From: Paralithodes platypus
Lineage: Eukaryota > Arthropoda > Malacostraca > Decapoda > Lithodidae
Assembly (NCBI GenBank): GCA_032716605.1
Contig: CM064495.1
Coordinates: 21,806,086-21,870,085, forward strand
Direction of reading: 5' to 3'
DNA length: 64,000 bases
Shown here: piece by piece, positions 54,037 to 64,000 of the stretch
How the letters are laid out: each line of letters starts with the position of its first letter
Position numbering within the stretch: position 1 is the stretch's first letter
Program-made: the position numbers and the translations under genes
Notes under the pieces: generated by a model
What the model was told of the DNA's origin: nothing
Seen by the model: the letters and a program-made list of their open reading frames with translations, nothing else
Database searches by the model: none

Positions 54037-56176
54037 TGTAATCCTTATAAGTAAGATTTCTCCCAGAATAGGATAAATAAATGCTTTGTATGATATAAAT
54101 ATGTTACCTAGTATATAAGTACACCTATATATATTACCCAGCCATGTCTACTATTAATATTTAACCTCACAACTCCATCACAACGAAGTCACAATACCCC
54201 TATTGCCACGAGACTTTATAAACAAGAATCAAGAATTAAGTCCGATATTGCTTCAAAGATTTAGGAGGAAAGGATGCAAACCTCCACTGCGGTACTGTAC
54301 TTAGCCTGAACAGCACAGGACAGCTAACCACAGCTAAAGCTTGCCCAAGCCCTGCCCCCTTTCTAGTGAAAGTGCTCGACCTGTGGTGCCCTCTGACGTC
54401 GGGAACCTGAAGTACTGCTCGAGTGACACCCTACCTTCCTGAGGTGCTGCCCTAGAACCTACGCTCTACGTCGACCAGCCCTGTGCTCTCACTAACCTCC
54501 AAACTTACCCTAAGTGTCTCTGTATATCTTTAAGTTGTGATTATTGTTGTCGAGGTATAGGTTAAAATATGTGAATCGTGTAAGCATGTGATTATAAATA
54601 GATCTTTGCCCAAGATCTTGTAATTGCGTACCTGTTAATCCTTCTGAAATTAATAGTAATTTTTTTCTAAGATCTGTGTTCAAGATCCTATATTACTCCT
54701 GTTTAAATATCCTCTAGAACGTGCTACGCATACGTTATATATTTGTGTTCATTCATTTATCACGCCACGTACTCAGATTTTCCTAATATATGTATTCTGT
54801 TATGTATGTTGTAAGTTGAGGTCGACTTGTATTTCGTGTCTTGATTCCCCTTCTTAATTCATAACTAATTACCTAGAACCTACGCCCAATTTCATATTTA
54901 ATTTATCCCAGTGTAAAACTTATTACCCAAGTTATATACTTTCCGAGTCCCCCATTTCTCATACGATTACTTAATCGTTGTTGTGATTATTGTGTGAATT
55001 AGTATTTTCGTTCATGCGAGTATTGATGTAGATAATTTTGATTCTTATTATCTAGGAATTCTAGAATTGCATTGAGTCTTTTATCTAAATCTTCCATCAT
55101 CTCGAATACACCACTTGTCAATGGTAAATTCTTCATAAGACTCTGTTAACCAGTTCAGATCTCTTGTTAATACCCTTCTGAGTATTTTCATAGTACAACT
55201 TCGTCTTGTGCGTCACTGTTAATATAATTAATATCTTGTTAATTTATTTCTTACGCTATTACCATTATAAGCGTTGCCAGGACATCTTCCAATTAATCAC
55301 CTTTGATTATTTAGACTTTGTCTTTATATCCAGTTAATATTTATTTTTCCTTAATTCAGTTATAATTATATTAATAACTTTAAATCTGAATTCCTCGACC
55401 GAGTTCGTAATTATTGCACATACGTCCGATTGAAGTGAATATACAGTTCAAATCATAAATTACCTAATTTGAGTTACATACCTAGTAAATTGTGAAAATA
55501 TAAAAAGCAATCCCTTACTCCCAGTTTCATTGTAATATCTCTGAGAATAAGTTCATATTTACACAAAACAGAATAGTATTTTCCAACCGCGCAGTAGTTA
55601 TTGACCTGACACGCTAGCTGATGAAAGGTCGCGTTTACCTAGCTCAAGCGAGCGCGCCCCACATAGTACATCTAGCTCACTGCTTGTGTATTTGTTTTTA
55701 CTCTCAATTCATTCATTCTCTTGCATATCGAGAATATTAATTGTTTTCTTTATTGCTGTTTCATTCACGTAAGACACTCGACCCGCATCATTATTATTAT
55801 TAAGGGTTGATGCTATAGGTCACGTGTTTATTTAATTGCATATTTCCTGTTTGTGTATTACCAACACTGAATTATTATTGATCTTATCTTGGTCTATTCT
55901 GATAGTATACATTCGCCTATTACCTTATAATTCCCATAATTATTAAGGTAATATTATAGCCCGAATTATCCATATAAACCAAGCATATTTATGAAGATAT
56001 ATTTCTATGCCTTTGAATAAACTTGTGTGTAATAACTCTCCTGTACGTTGTCATTGAGTTCTGTAGTACCTAGTTGAATACTTATTGTGATATTAAGAAC
56101 GTGTTCGGAGAGTTCCTGTTGAGTTTATTTACGGTCTAGAAGTCCATATCTGGATTTTAGTAAAGATTATATTACA
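54037..56176 (+). mobile_element. Candidate 2.1-kb LTR (3' or solo)
   Basis: Starts TGTAAT and ends ATTACA, the TG…CA inverted termini of LTRs, immediately after a purine tract. Inside are TATA-like boxes (GTGAAAATATAAAAAGC near 55490; GATTATAAATAGATC near 54590) and a polyadenylation signal (GAATAAACTTG near 56010) near the right end. The 2140-bp interior is AT-rich and noncoding. There is no second LTR, no primer-binding site after it and no obvious target duplication, so it is either a 3' LTR of a truncated element or a chance coincidence of termini. Confidence 0.4.
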
Positions 56177-56664
56177 AGCTGTAATTACTATAGCCCGGCA
56201 AAACACTTTTATGTGGGGCGGGAGGATGTGAAGGGAGGTGAGGGAGAGAGAGCGATATACATGTGCTTCGTGGGCCTGCTCGAGGCAGACAGACTCTTCC
56301 AGCTAACATCCACGCATGTGAAGGTGATGAGGAGGTGTGGGAGACCATTACATATCCTATTGTGTGCAGGGAAAGTGAGGAATGGCAAAAATTGAAGGAA
56401 ATATAGCCAATAATTGAGAAGGCTTAAGTAGGGGGTGAAAGGGGGGTAAGGAGAGGGAGGGTGGGGGACACATGTAGGGGAGAGGAAGGAGGTACTAAAA
56501 GGTGATTATGCAGCCTAATATATTGCTTCCATTTGAGTGCCTTTGGGGCATTTTTTATTTATTTTATATATTTATATATATGTATTTTTTTTTTGGTCAT
56601 GGGGTTTCTTCCGTGAGGCCTATCGCATCCCCTATACTGACACTTCCGTGGGGCCTAGTGCTTT
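56177..56664. other. G-rich stretch, no gene
   Basis: GGGGCGGGAGGATG (56215) and repeated GGGGG / GAGGGAGGG runs between 56430 and 56495, then an AT-rich stretch. The 60-codon frame at 56213-56395 is unsupported. Confidence 0.45.
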
Positions 56665-56668
56665 TTAA

Positions 56669-56893
56669 CCCTCTCCGACATATGACGCGATTTCGAGCCT
56701 ATTAGGGATACTTTAAAGCCTTTGTTACCATCAGGGGTATTTAGAAACCTTTAGTTTAGTTACTTCAACCTCTGCAGTTGTCTTTGAGTAATTATCATAA
56801 TACATAAACCCTTTGAAGCTCTGAAGCCTTTTATCAGTTTATTTTGGCTATCATTAGATGATTTTATGCAGCTTAGGAAGTATCCGTGGGTAT
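56669..56893. mobile_element. Possible degenerate TTAA element
   Basis: TTAA at 56665-56668, then CCCTCTCCGACATATGACG. The right end reads GGGTATTAAAAGGGTAAAT, where the expected TTAA has decayed. Internal GATTTTATGCAGCTTAGGAA resembles family 2 (28163-28190). It abuts the 5' truncation point of LINE B copy 2. Confidence 0.45.
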
Positions 56894-56927
56894 TAAAAGG
56901 GTAAATAGTATCTCAATCAGGACCTTC

Positions 56928-57323
56928 CTACATTAGCCATACGAAGAAACGTTGCATCCCTTGCATTATTCTACAGATATTTTCACAGCAATTGTTCCGA
57001 GGAACTTGCTTCAATTGTGCCGCCTCTCCACATCTTTCCCCGTAGAACTAGGGCAGCTGAGAGCGCCCATGAATTTACACTTTCTCCTCCACAATGCAGA
57101 ACTTCTGCTTATCAGAATTCATTTATCCCCAGAGCTACTACTCTTTGGAATTCACTTCCCTCGAATTGCTTTCCACAAACTTACAATCAACAAATGTTTA
57201 AATCCAGTTGTTACAAACATTTTATGAATGGAGGATGCCTTTAGGCACATGGACCTTTTTGTTTTATCTGTGTTTTTCCTTCCTCCGTTCATTGTCTCTT
57301 AAAAAAAAAAAAAAAAAAAAAAA
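56928..57323 (+). pseudogene. LINE family B, copy 2, severely 5'-truncated
   Basis: Nearly identical to 20226-20631 of LINE B, starting at AGGACCTTCCTACATTA and ending in a poly-A run at 57300-57323. It encodes only the last ~100 codons (RRTRAAESAHEF, ATTLWNSLPSNCF). High similarity and an intact tail suggest recent activity of family B. Confidence 0.95.
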
Positions 57324-57327
57324 TCAA

Positions 57328-57420
57328 CCCTTTGACTTCCATATATTGTTACTAATCTGAATAAAATTTACTAATAGTAGCCAGAAACAGAACAGAAATA
57401 CGTATTGGAGCTTGAAAGGG
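57328..57420. mobile_element. Very short (93-bp) TTAA-type element
   Basis: TTAA at 57421-57424 and TCAA at 57324-57327 flank ends CCCTTTGACTTCC and, from the right, CCCTTTCAAGCTCC. It begins directly at the poly-A of LINE B copy 2. Confidence 0.55.
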
Positions 57421-57659
57421 TTAAGATGTTATAGATAAATATTTACAAAATGGTCCAATATGAACAAAAACATTTCCTCACAAAATAGCTATTTGAATTA
57501 TGAGCCAAAGCGATAATTTTAATAACACTATAGGTGGCATGGTAACTTTCCATTTAAAATTAATAATGCATAACAATTTATTAGGCTATTCTACTAGTCT
57601 TGTGTTTTGTATACGTTGAGCACTTAGTAAATATATTTACATAACACAACATGATTCTC
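57421..57659. other. Unidentified
   Basis: AT-rich, no gene; it lies just beyond the 3' end of LINE G. Confidence 0.4.
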
Positions 57660-58049
57660 ATCACCAAATAACTATTTCAAATATTTACATTAATTAGTGC
57701 AAACCGTTGACGAAGGCCCGCCGAGAGTGTACATTCCAGTAATACGTGGCGTTCTGTTTGTACTTGACCATTATTACACTGACACAACCGTTGTTCTCGT
57801 GGTGTACGGCTCCATCTACCTGTTTCTACCTTTAAGTCATGGGACTTCAGCCGTAAATCTTGTAAATGCCTAACGTGTGTAGTCTGGAATGTACTTACTG
57901 CCAGAGTAAACCTTATGTACACTCAGTTCGGTATTTAATTCTGTTTTATATGTGGCATACTTAGTAGCGGTCATTGGTTTATTTACTGTCAACTCAATAA
58001 CACGGTCCAATGGGTTAATGTTGGTATCCACCGTTAAATCTCTGCTTAA

Positions 58050-58403
58050 CCTAAGAAGTGCGCATGGGGGGTATGAGACACCGCACTCCTGTGCTGATGT
58101 ATTTGAGCTGTTCCCATCACTAACATAGTTATTTTACCATAAATAGCATTAATACTTATCCATATGCACCTATTATAGGTTGATTATAAAGGTATTAACC
58201 TGTTGCAACCTGTTATAACCTGTGGAGGGGAGGAAAGTGGGGAAGGAGGGGAGGTGGAGGAGTGATATTTGGCATGGCCCAGGGGCAAATGTTTTTTTTT
58301 TTTTTTTTTTGGTGTTTTAAATGGATCTTTTTTTCCCTTACTCTTAAGAGTCTTCCCGCAGTCCGCCGGGGGAACTCTTAAGAGTCTTCCTGTAGTTCCC
58401 GGG
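58050..58403 (-). mobile_element. TTAA miniature element, family 3, copy 2
   Basis: 354 bp bounded by TTAA at 58046-58049 and 58404-58407, inserted in LINE G. Ends CCTAAGAAGTGCGC and, from the right, CCCGGGAACTACAGG. Reverse-orientation relative of 51613-52241. A T run lies at 58290-58311. Confidence 0.8.
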
Positions 58404-58411
58404 TTAATTAA

Positions 58412-58716
58412 CCCGTTCAGTACCAGCGACAGCTCTCTGCCGTCAGTAGATAAATCACGCCCCAGTCCCAGTGACGGAAGAGAAAAATATACGATCCTTG
58501 TAACGGACAGTATCAGGTAGTGCCTGGTACCACGACCGTTTGAGCACTGCTCTAGAGTTGGCAACACTTCTCATCTTATATCCAAAGCTCTACATGCTGG
58601 GAGAGGCAGTATTCCTCCATCTTTTGAGATGGGAAGTTGTTATATATTGCCATTTTGGCCACATTGCTTGGGACTGGGGGGGACTTTTATGGTAGTACCC
58701 TACGGTACAGTAAGAG
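58412..58716 (+). mobile_element. TTAA miniature element, family 2, copy 3
   Basis: 305 bp bounded by TTAA at 58408-58411 and a degenerate TTGA at 58717-58720. Ends CCCGTTCAGTACCAGCGAC and, from the right, CTCTTACTGTACCG. It sits back to back with the family 3 element, sharing TTAATTAA, as if it inserted into the earlier element's target duplication. It interrupts LINE G. Confidence 0.85.
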
Positions 58717-59455
58717 TTGAATATCTATAACCTGGGGTATTTGCTTCTCTACACAAATTATAAATATAATTAAATGGATCTTCCACATTAGGTACATTAA
58801 GCTTGGACACTAATAATCTTTTTCGGTTTCTAGAAATCACATAATTTACCAGAGCTATTCCTGATTCGACAAAACATAAGATAATACTTGTGTTCATTCC
58901 TACTGCAATTAAGCATTTCGCTAATTTATTGTATTGTTTTATTACATATTTATAATCATTTGTAAGCCAAGTTTCAGCACCATACAACAAGGTAGATGTT
59001 ACAGCTGCATCAAACACTTTCCGTTTAAAATCAAAAGGCATATCAGTATTGGCGGCACAAAACACGGCAAATTTATTTACTAGTTTCCCCTGATATTTCA
59101 TGCAGCTGCATCACCTCATCCATTTTCCCTGTGTGAGTAAACCAAGCTCCCAAGTACAAATATCTAGGGCAGTAACTTATTTCATGATTTTGAATCCTTA
59201 GTTGAGTTTTATCATATTCGGTATGATTAATAACAAAGAATTTAGTTTTCTTTTCATTTAGTTTCATTCCGTACAGTATCTTAATACAACGTTTAACTTT
59301 GCCATACACATTTTACGTGAAGTAGAAACAATGAATGTGTTGTCCATCAGTAGGAGAGCATGAATGGCGCCCAGGAACCCGTCCGCTCTGATAGCTTGCT
59401 TTAACAGTAATCTTAATGCCATTATCTGTTCTAAACATCCTCTCTTCTTCATAGC

Positions 59456-60105
59456 TCCAGCCTTCGGGCCGTACATTTTCAAACAAATATTAGGAATTCC
59501 TATGGGTGGAAATGCTAGCCCTTTAATTGCAGACTTATTCTTGCTTGCTTTAGAATTTAAATATATAAAAGACTTAGTTGACAGTAGCAAGAAAAATAAA
59601 ATTCCAGAAAAATTAGCACTTGCTAAACTGTTAAGTAATAATAGTAGATATATTGATGATATTCTTGTTTGCAATTTGTTAAATTTTAATCAAGTTGCTA
59701 AACTTATTTACCCTAATTCTATTCCCCTCACACAATGTAACGTAAATTATAAAGTTGAAAATTTTCTTGATATAAATATAGAGATTGTTAATGAACAGTG
59801 CATACTTAAAGTATATCACAAAGTTGATGATTTTAATTTTACGTAATAAACTTTCCTTTCCCTAGTAGTAATATCGATAGTAAAATAACTTATAATTGTT
59901 TTTATTCCCAATTAATAAGATTTTGTAAAATCTGCACTAAAGTAGATGACTTTTGGGCTAGAGCTAGGTTACTATACAGACTCTTAGTGGACAGAGGTTT
60001 TGAGGCAAGTAAATTGTTCCATAAATTTAATCTTTTTAGGGTTAATTATTGTGACTGTATTCTAAAATTTGACATCAATAATTTTAATCAAGCATTTTTA
60101 ACTTG
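59456..60105 (+). pseudogene. Penelope-like reverse transcriptase fragment
   Basis: Frame from about 59470 reads FGPYIFKQILGIPMGGNASP, LIADLFLLALEFKYI, SNNSRYIDDILVCNLLNF, LDINIEI and KVYHKVDDFNF. The order GIPMG…SPL-AD-F…RYIDD with a YIDD catalytic box is unlike the YADD/FADD LINEs nearby and fits Penelope-like or a related RT lineage. After a stop or shift near 59846, the homologous frame continues (NFPFPSSNIDSKITY, FYSQLIRFCKICTKVDDFW, LLVDRGFEASKLFHKF) to about 60105. No N-terminal or GIY-YIG endonuclease part is present. It lies inside LINE G. Confidence 0.7.
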
Positions 60106-60839
60106 AAGTTTCTTGTATAACCTCTGCTTACTTTTTGTCTGTATTTATTGTTTATCTTTTTCTTTTTCTTTTTCTATTATTATTAATATTAATATTGATG
60201 ATTTTTTAAATTTATTGTTCTTGTTAAAAGAGTACTCTTTGTTTAAATCTGTTGTTACTTCATATTTTGTAATTATTTGTCTTTATATTATATGTATTCA
60301 TTGTCGATAGTATCAATTGCTTACTTTTGCGATTTCCTTAGTTTATTTGTGCTATAAATGTAGGTTATTTGTAGGGTAGTTATTGATAGGGGTCACTTGA
60401 GGCATGCTATGCTTACAGGTACCTACCCGATAGCACTATCGTTAGTGAGTGCTGTACTGTATTTTATATATTATTTTGTAATAGTATAGATATCTTATCA
60501 ATATTTGTATTTTGTACTATTGTTAATGTCTTGTCATGTTGCAAATTTGATTTTAAATAATATTTTGACATTTAACATGTAGTTTCTTTATTCATGCAGA
60601 GTTTAGTAAAATTTGCCAGAACGTCCCGGACTTCCCAAACTTGACTACTTCCTTTAACGTGACGATAGTGCGTTGTTATATGTGCGATTAGTTTGCTTGG
60701 GAAACAGATTAACTTGCTCATGTAGTAATGTACACCCTATGTGGTGGATTGTGTTCTTTTATTTAATAATTTTCATTTTAGTAAACGTTGTTTCCACATA
60801 GCGATTTTGATAATTTAATTTGACTTTATATTGTCCTTG
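60106..60839. other. AT-rich remainder of the insertion in LINE G
   Basis: Low-complexity CTTTTT and TATTAT stretches, and no coding support. It may be the 3' UTR of the Penelope-like fragment or further inserted DNA. Confidence 0.4.
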
Positions 60840-61031
60840 TCCCAATTTTGGTTTGTTTAGTTTGCAAGTTTTACATTTTAATTTGTCGACATTGCACCAT
60901 AATCGCAATCTATTTAGTATCAATATATCACATACCTTGGCTAATGTGTCCCTAATGCTAATCCCTCGATAATTTCCGCATGCCATTCTATTACCTGATA
61001 TAAACAAGACAATCAATCTGGCAAATACCAA

Positions 61032-61353
61032 ATACCAGCCGGCTGGCTGGAGAGAGGATGTGTGGCCTTTCGTGCTCCCGCTCCCTTGCCTTCGATTCTA
61101 CAGGCTTTAAGAGACTTTAAAAGCCTGTAAATTGCTGTAACTTGGCATGGCATGCAGGAACGTCTCCCCGCAGTCAATTGTTTAATACCTCTGAAACTAA
61201 CTGATGAACTTTAATACAATTTGGCACGCTTATTTGATTTTCCAGGATTACACCAATGCAAAACAAAATTGTAATCCTACATAAAGGTCAAGGTCACAGG
61301 TCAAGGTCAAAAGACAACCTTCATCATAAAAAATACCCAAATTGCAATATAGA
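61032..61353. other. AGGTCA direct-repeat cluster in unidentified DNA
   Basis: AAAGGTCAAGGTCACAGGTC and AAGGTCAAAA at 61284-61313 give four AGGTCA half-sites in tandem (two pairs with no spacing, one base between pairs). Such motifs bind nuclear receptors as monomers or dimers, but they also occur in invertebrate repeats. A hairpin-like CAGGCTTTAAGAGACTTTAA and AAGCCTG lies at 61100-61126. Confidence 0.5.
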
Positions 61354-61443
61354 ATATATATATATATATAATAAATATATACCGGTAATATATATATATA
61401 TAATATATATACCCGGTATATATATATATATATATACAGTATA

Positions 61444-61482
<39 letters not shown>
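61354..61482. repeat. (TA)n microsatellite, interrupted
   Basis: TA runs broken by ATACCGGTA, ACCCGG and ACAGTATACTGTA. Confidence 0.97.
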
Positions 61483-61485
<3 letters not shown>

Positions 61486-62385
61486 AGTAAAACTCGCTAG
61501 GAAAATTGAAACTATGGATCATCAAGCTTTTGTCTATTCTCTCAAGACATCTTCAGGGCAATATTAGAAAACAGGGGGAGAGTGAGCCTTAAATACCCGT
61601 CCTAAATCATCTGTGAGTAGCTAACTAGCATATAAATACAAAGTGTTGCCATCCTACTGCCTGTTGCCATATTTTTTAGGAACGTACTTCTTTTACATAC
61701 AAAATTGATGTATTACAAATTATATATACCATACTTATACAAATATGCATATACATTGACATATGTCTAACAATATAATCTAATATAATCATACTGTATA
61801 TACAATTTGATGCAAATCAATGAACTTAAGAAAAACAAAATCAGAACAATGCAAAGCATAATATTTATTATTAAAGTATACAGAATAGCCTATTTGAAAC
61901 TATAACATGATACGCACAACACAGTGAACTAATAATTATATATAATAGTAGTAAATATCCATGTGTGACACCAATATGTCGAAAGATCACCGACCGTTAC
62001 TCGAGGGTCTAAATTGCTTACATTGGATTTACGTTTGGGCCAAAACAGATTTTATAATAACAGAGATCGGCCAAACTCTGCCATATTCACTTACGGATTA
62101 TTTATTCTGGACCCCCTTCTTCCTCATGTTTTGTCCCATTAGATTTGAGATGCTAAAGCGTTCGCCCTATTAGTTTGGCGAGTTTAAGACATTTTGCCCC
62201 ATTTCTGTCAATTTTAAACTTGTCGTTTTACTGGCGAGTGATAGAGATCCTGTAGTTAAGGACAAATCGGCCTTCGGCTGGGACATATTTCTAACGAAAA
62301 ATATACACATTTATCTAAAAAGGGGGTCTTGAGGGTAATTGGTTATGGTTGATGGAGGCATAAGGAACGAACTTAAAACCACTCC
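61483..62385. other. No recognisable gene
   Basis: AT-rich; CGGCCAAACTCTGCC near 62069 recalls the ends of the 39655-41075 region. No coding support. Confidence 0.4.
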
Positions 62386-62389
62386 TTAA

Positions 62390-62755
62390 CCCCTTTATCA
62401 CCATGGCGTAATTGTCATCATATTCTGGTTATTATTAAACGATTTTCTTTAGCTTGTAATCTACCTCAAAGAGCTAAATACAATCTCAATAAACCCTCTG
62501 AATAACACAGATCCTTCTTAAACTGCATCAAGTCATCGAATGCTAGCCAGTAAAAGATCAACATTACGTGGTGGTCCTGAAGTTATGATATCTTTCTTCG
62601 CAGACCTAGCCTATACGACCACAATCATAGCAATTATTTGTAAAGGCTGGTAACGAGCATAAACCCTCTGAATAACACAGATCTTATTTGAACTGCATAA
62701 AATCGTCGAATGCTAGCCAGAACAATATCAAACTTACGTGAGGGTCCTGAAGGAG
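62390..62755. mobile_element. Possible TTAA element with internal 164-bp-offset duplication
   Basis: TTAA at 62386-62389 and 62756-62759; ends CCCCTTTATCACC…GCGTAA and, from the right, CTCCTTCAGGACC…ACGTAA. Inside, AAACCCTCTGAATAACACAG and CGAATGCTAGCCAG, then GGTCCTGAAG, occur twice, at 62493 and 62660 onward. Two overlapping elements or a duplication within one would both fit. Confidence 0.5.
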
Positions 62756-62789
62756 TTAAGGCCTCTTTCTTTGCACATCTATACGACCA

Positions 62790-62960
62790 GGGAGGTGTGG
62801 TGGAGTGGTCTTGTCACTGGACTGTTAATCCAATGGACCCAGGCTCGAATCCCGATATATCAATGGGAAGATATTATTGGGATGGAATTTCTGCTGTACC
62901 TATATCATCAGTACATTACGACAAAGCCCACCGAAACGCCAAATAAAATACCCTCATTGT
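62790..62960 (+). mobile_element. tRNA-Asn-derived SINE
   Basis: The first ~70 bp resemble a tRNA: D-arm/A box GTGGTGGAGTGG, anticodon stem-loop TGGA-CTGTTAA-TCCA with anticodon GTT (Asn), and T-arm/B box GGCTCGAATCC. The acceptor stem does not pair and no intact tRNA is formed. A tRNA-unrelated body follows, and the 3' end is A-rich (AAATAAAATA near 62945). RNA polymerase III would be expected to transcribe it. It is unrelated to the (CAA)-tailed SINE-like family. Confidence 0.75.
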
Positions 62961-63281
62961 TCCCTGATTGAATAGCACTATAGGGGGGCAACGCCTAGTG
63001 AGTTAATTGCTCAATAGGTGGAGTTCTGAGAGTGAGGGTCCAAGTCTAGGAGGTAGACAGTGAAGTACTGGAGCGAGGCAGCTTCAGAGATGTGGCTGCT
63101 TCGAGCCGTGAGTGGGCAACTAAGCCCCATGCATCCGGCGAAGGCAAGATGGCAGGGGCTGGTTGAAGCTAAAAGCGCTTCACATGTCTCTCTTCCTAGA
63201 CTGGAACGAGACCTCACGGGCTTCACCGTGTTGAGCGTTTGAATGTACAGGCTCTTCGCCTATGCCCGAGAGGGAGTAGTT

Positions 63282-63283
<2 letters not shown>
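62961..63283. other. No recognisable gene
   Basis: Overlapping short frames on both strands (63011-63242) without recognisable domains. Confidence 0.4.

Positions 63284-63345
<62 letters not shown>
63284..63345. repeat. (AT)n(AG)n compound microsatellite
   Basis: About 22 AT units followed directly by about eight AG units. Confidence 0.98.
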
Positions 63346-63451
63346 AAACAATAAAATCATAAACATTCGGCAAGGCTAGTAAAGGTCAGTATATTGTTTT
63401 GTCTTCGGATCCTAATTGTATAGTCATAGTCACGAATTTCTGGACAATAGT

Positions 63452-63489
<38 letters not shown>

Positions 63490-64000
63490 CACAAAAATAT
63501 AATTACTGTGATTCTCTGCCGTCTTGATTTTATCTTTAGAATTTGTGACTTTCAATATTCACGATAAAAACAATATATTATAATGTTATTATTTGAGAAT
63601 TAGGAATCCAAAATGACCAGCAAATAATAAACTGGCCGATCTCTCTCACCCTAGACTTGCTACCGGACCAACAGAGTGTTATTACCGACATTGGTATGGC
63701 CCGGATGGGTCGGGAAAAGAAGTGCTGGAAAAAAAATGTGTAAGGAAAACCGATGTCAAAAAATACATGAGAGGAAAAGTGACGGAAAAGACAATATACT
63801 GTATGTCCTACACAAAGTTAGAAGAGTAAAAATAATATACATGTCAAAATGTACCGCAGCTAAGGTATAATATGACAAAGTGAATGAATCTACCTCTACT
63901 GATAAATGTGTGGGCATTTTTTTTTCTACGAATAGTGTACATTAACCCTCTGAAGATTACGACGTTTTTTATCACTGTATTACGACTACTATTGAGTGAT
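63346..64000. other. Poly-T tract and AT-rich DNA; TTAA element start at window edge
   Basis: A 32-base T run occupies 63454-63485. TTAACCCTCTGAAGATTACG begins at 63943, resembling the ends of the TTAA elements, and the window ends before a second end could be seen. No gene. Confidence 0.5.

Larger units (their letters stand above)
57660..61031 (-). mobile_element. LINE G, dispersed into three pieces by insertions
   Basis: Element-sense order: RT fingers NYRGISIRDTLAKVCDIL and RLRLWCNVDK (60840-61031); then, after a 1.4-kb interruption, RGCLEQIMALRLLLKQ, FLGAIHALLLMDNTFIVSTS, KMCMAKLN and LNEKKTKFFVIN, YLYLGAWFTHTGKM (59073-59455); LLYGAETWL and GIALVNYVISRNRKRLL (58720-59101); then, after two TTAA elements, DLTVDTNINPLDRVIEL (about 57975-58045), VETGRWSRTPREQRLCQC and HVLLEC (57677-57922), a C-terminal zinc-knuckle-like end. 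The catalytic box reads LMDN instead of the expected LMDD. The clade is not assigned. Confidence 0.85.

Noticed and set aside
62790..62862. Functional tRNA-Asn gene
   Set aside because: Anticodon loop and B box are present but the acceptor stem does not pair and the sequence runs into a SINE body.

Overview
This window reads as repeat-dense, intergenic eukaryotic DNA, most likely from an arthropod and plausibly a decapod crustacean. I found no intact host protein gene, rRNA gene or functional tRNA gene. The evidence is: short interstitial runs of the arthropod telomere motif TTAGG (28306-28327, 32674-32700), many decayed LINEs of several lineages, (TA)n and purine/pyrimidine simple repeats, a tRNA-Asn-headed SINE, and a crowd of short DNA transposons. 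Species assignment is inference.

Layout. 1-7.1 kb: a 1.3-kb direct duplication (295-1598 and 4778-6058) brackets an array of CR1-like LINE 3' ends, into which two SINE-like elements inserted with clean 11- and 13-bp target-site duplications (TSDs). It ends in an almost perfect 160-bp palindrome (6206-6548). 7.1-10.4 kb: TAGGCC-rich DNA and copies of a foldback family, with a CR1-like LINE fragment nested in one. 10.5-13.8 kb: a nearly full-length LINE (family A, minus strand). 13.85-25.72 kb: a giant imperfect inverted repeat, about 12 kb end to end, with three LINEs (H, B, C) nested in its arms and a piggyBac-like miniature element nested in LINE B. 26.7-33.3 kb: a dense field of foldback and palindromic elements, including a recurring module of a G/C hairpin plus TTAGG-like tract. 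33.9-37.3 kb: LINE A copy 2 followed directly by another LINE (F). 37.5-42 kb: a foldback with a TTAA element inserted, two minisatellites, a (TA)n tract and a further foldback. 43-50.3 kb: LINE A copy 3 with an 8-bp-TSD miniature element inside, a LINE 3' end (E), and a CR1/L2-like LINE (L) whose RT core has been replaced by nested insertions. 51.6-57.4 kb: TTAA elements, a candidate 2.1-kb LTR and a truncated LINE B. 57.7-61.0 kb: LINE G, split by two TTAA elements and by a Penelope-like reverse-transcriptase fragment. 61-64 kb: microsatellites, a tandem repeat and a tRNA-Asn SINE.

The elements are linked by insertion and mobilisation history rather than by a pathway. The nesting gives a relative chronology. 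The SINE-like elements share their last ~80 bp and (CAA)n tail with LINE H, as expected of a parasite/partner pair. At least three families of TTAA-targeting miniature elements occur; one insertion in LINE B can be verified because removing it restores the reading frame, and another because an uninterrupted inverted paralogue lies 300 bp away. I see no new gene system. The strongest candidates for undescribed biology are the giant inverted repeat, the near-perfect 160-bp palindrome and the TTAA element families. All identities are judged by eye; none was computed.
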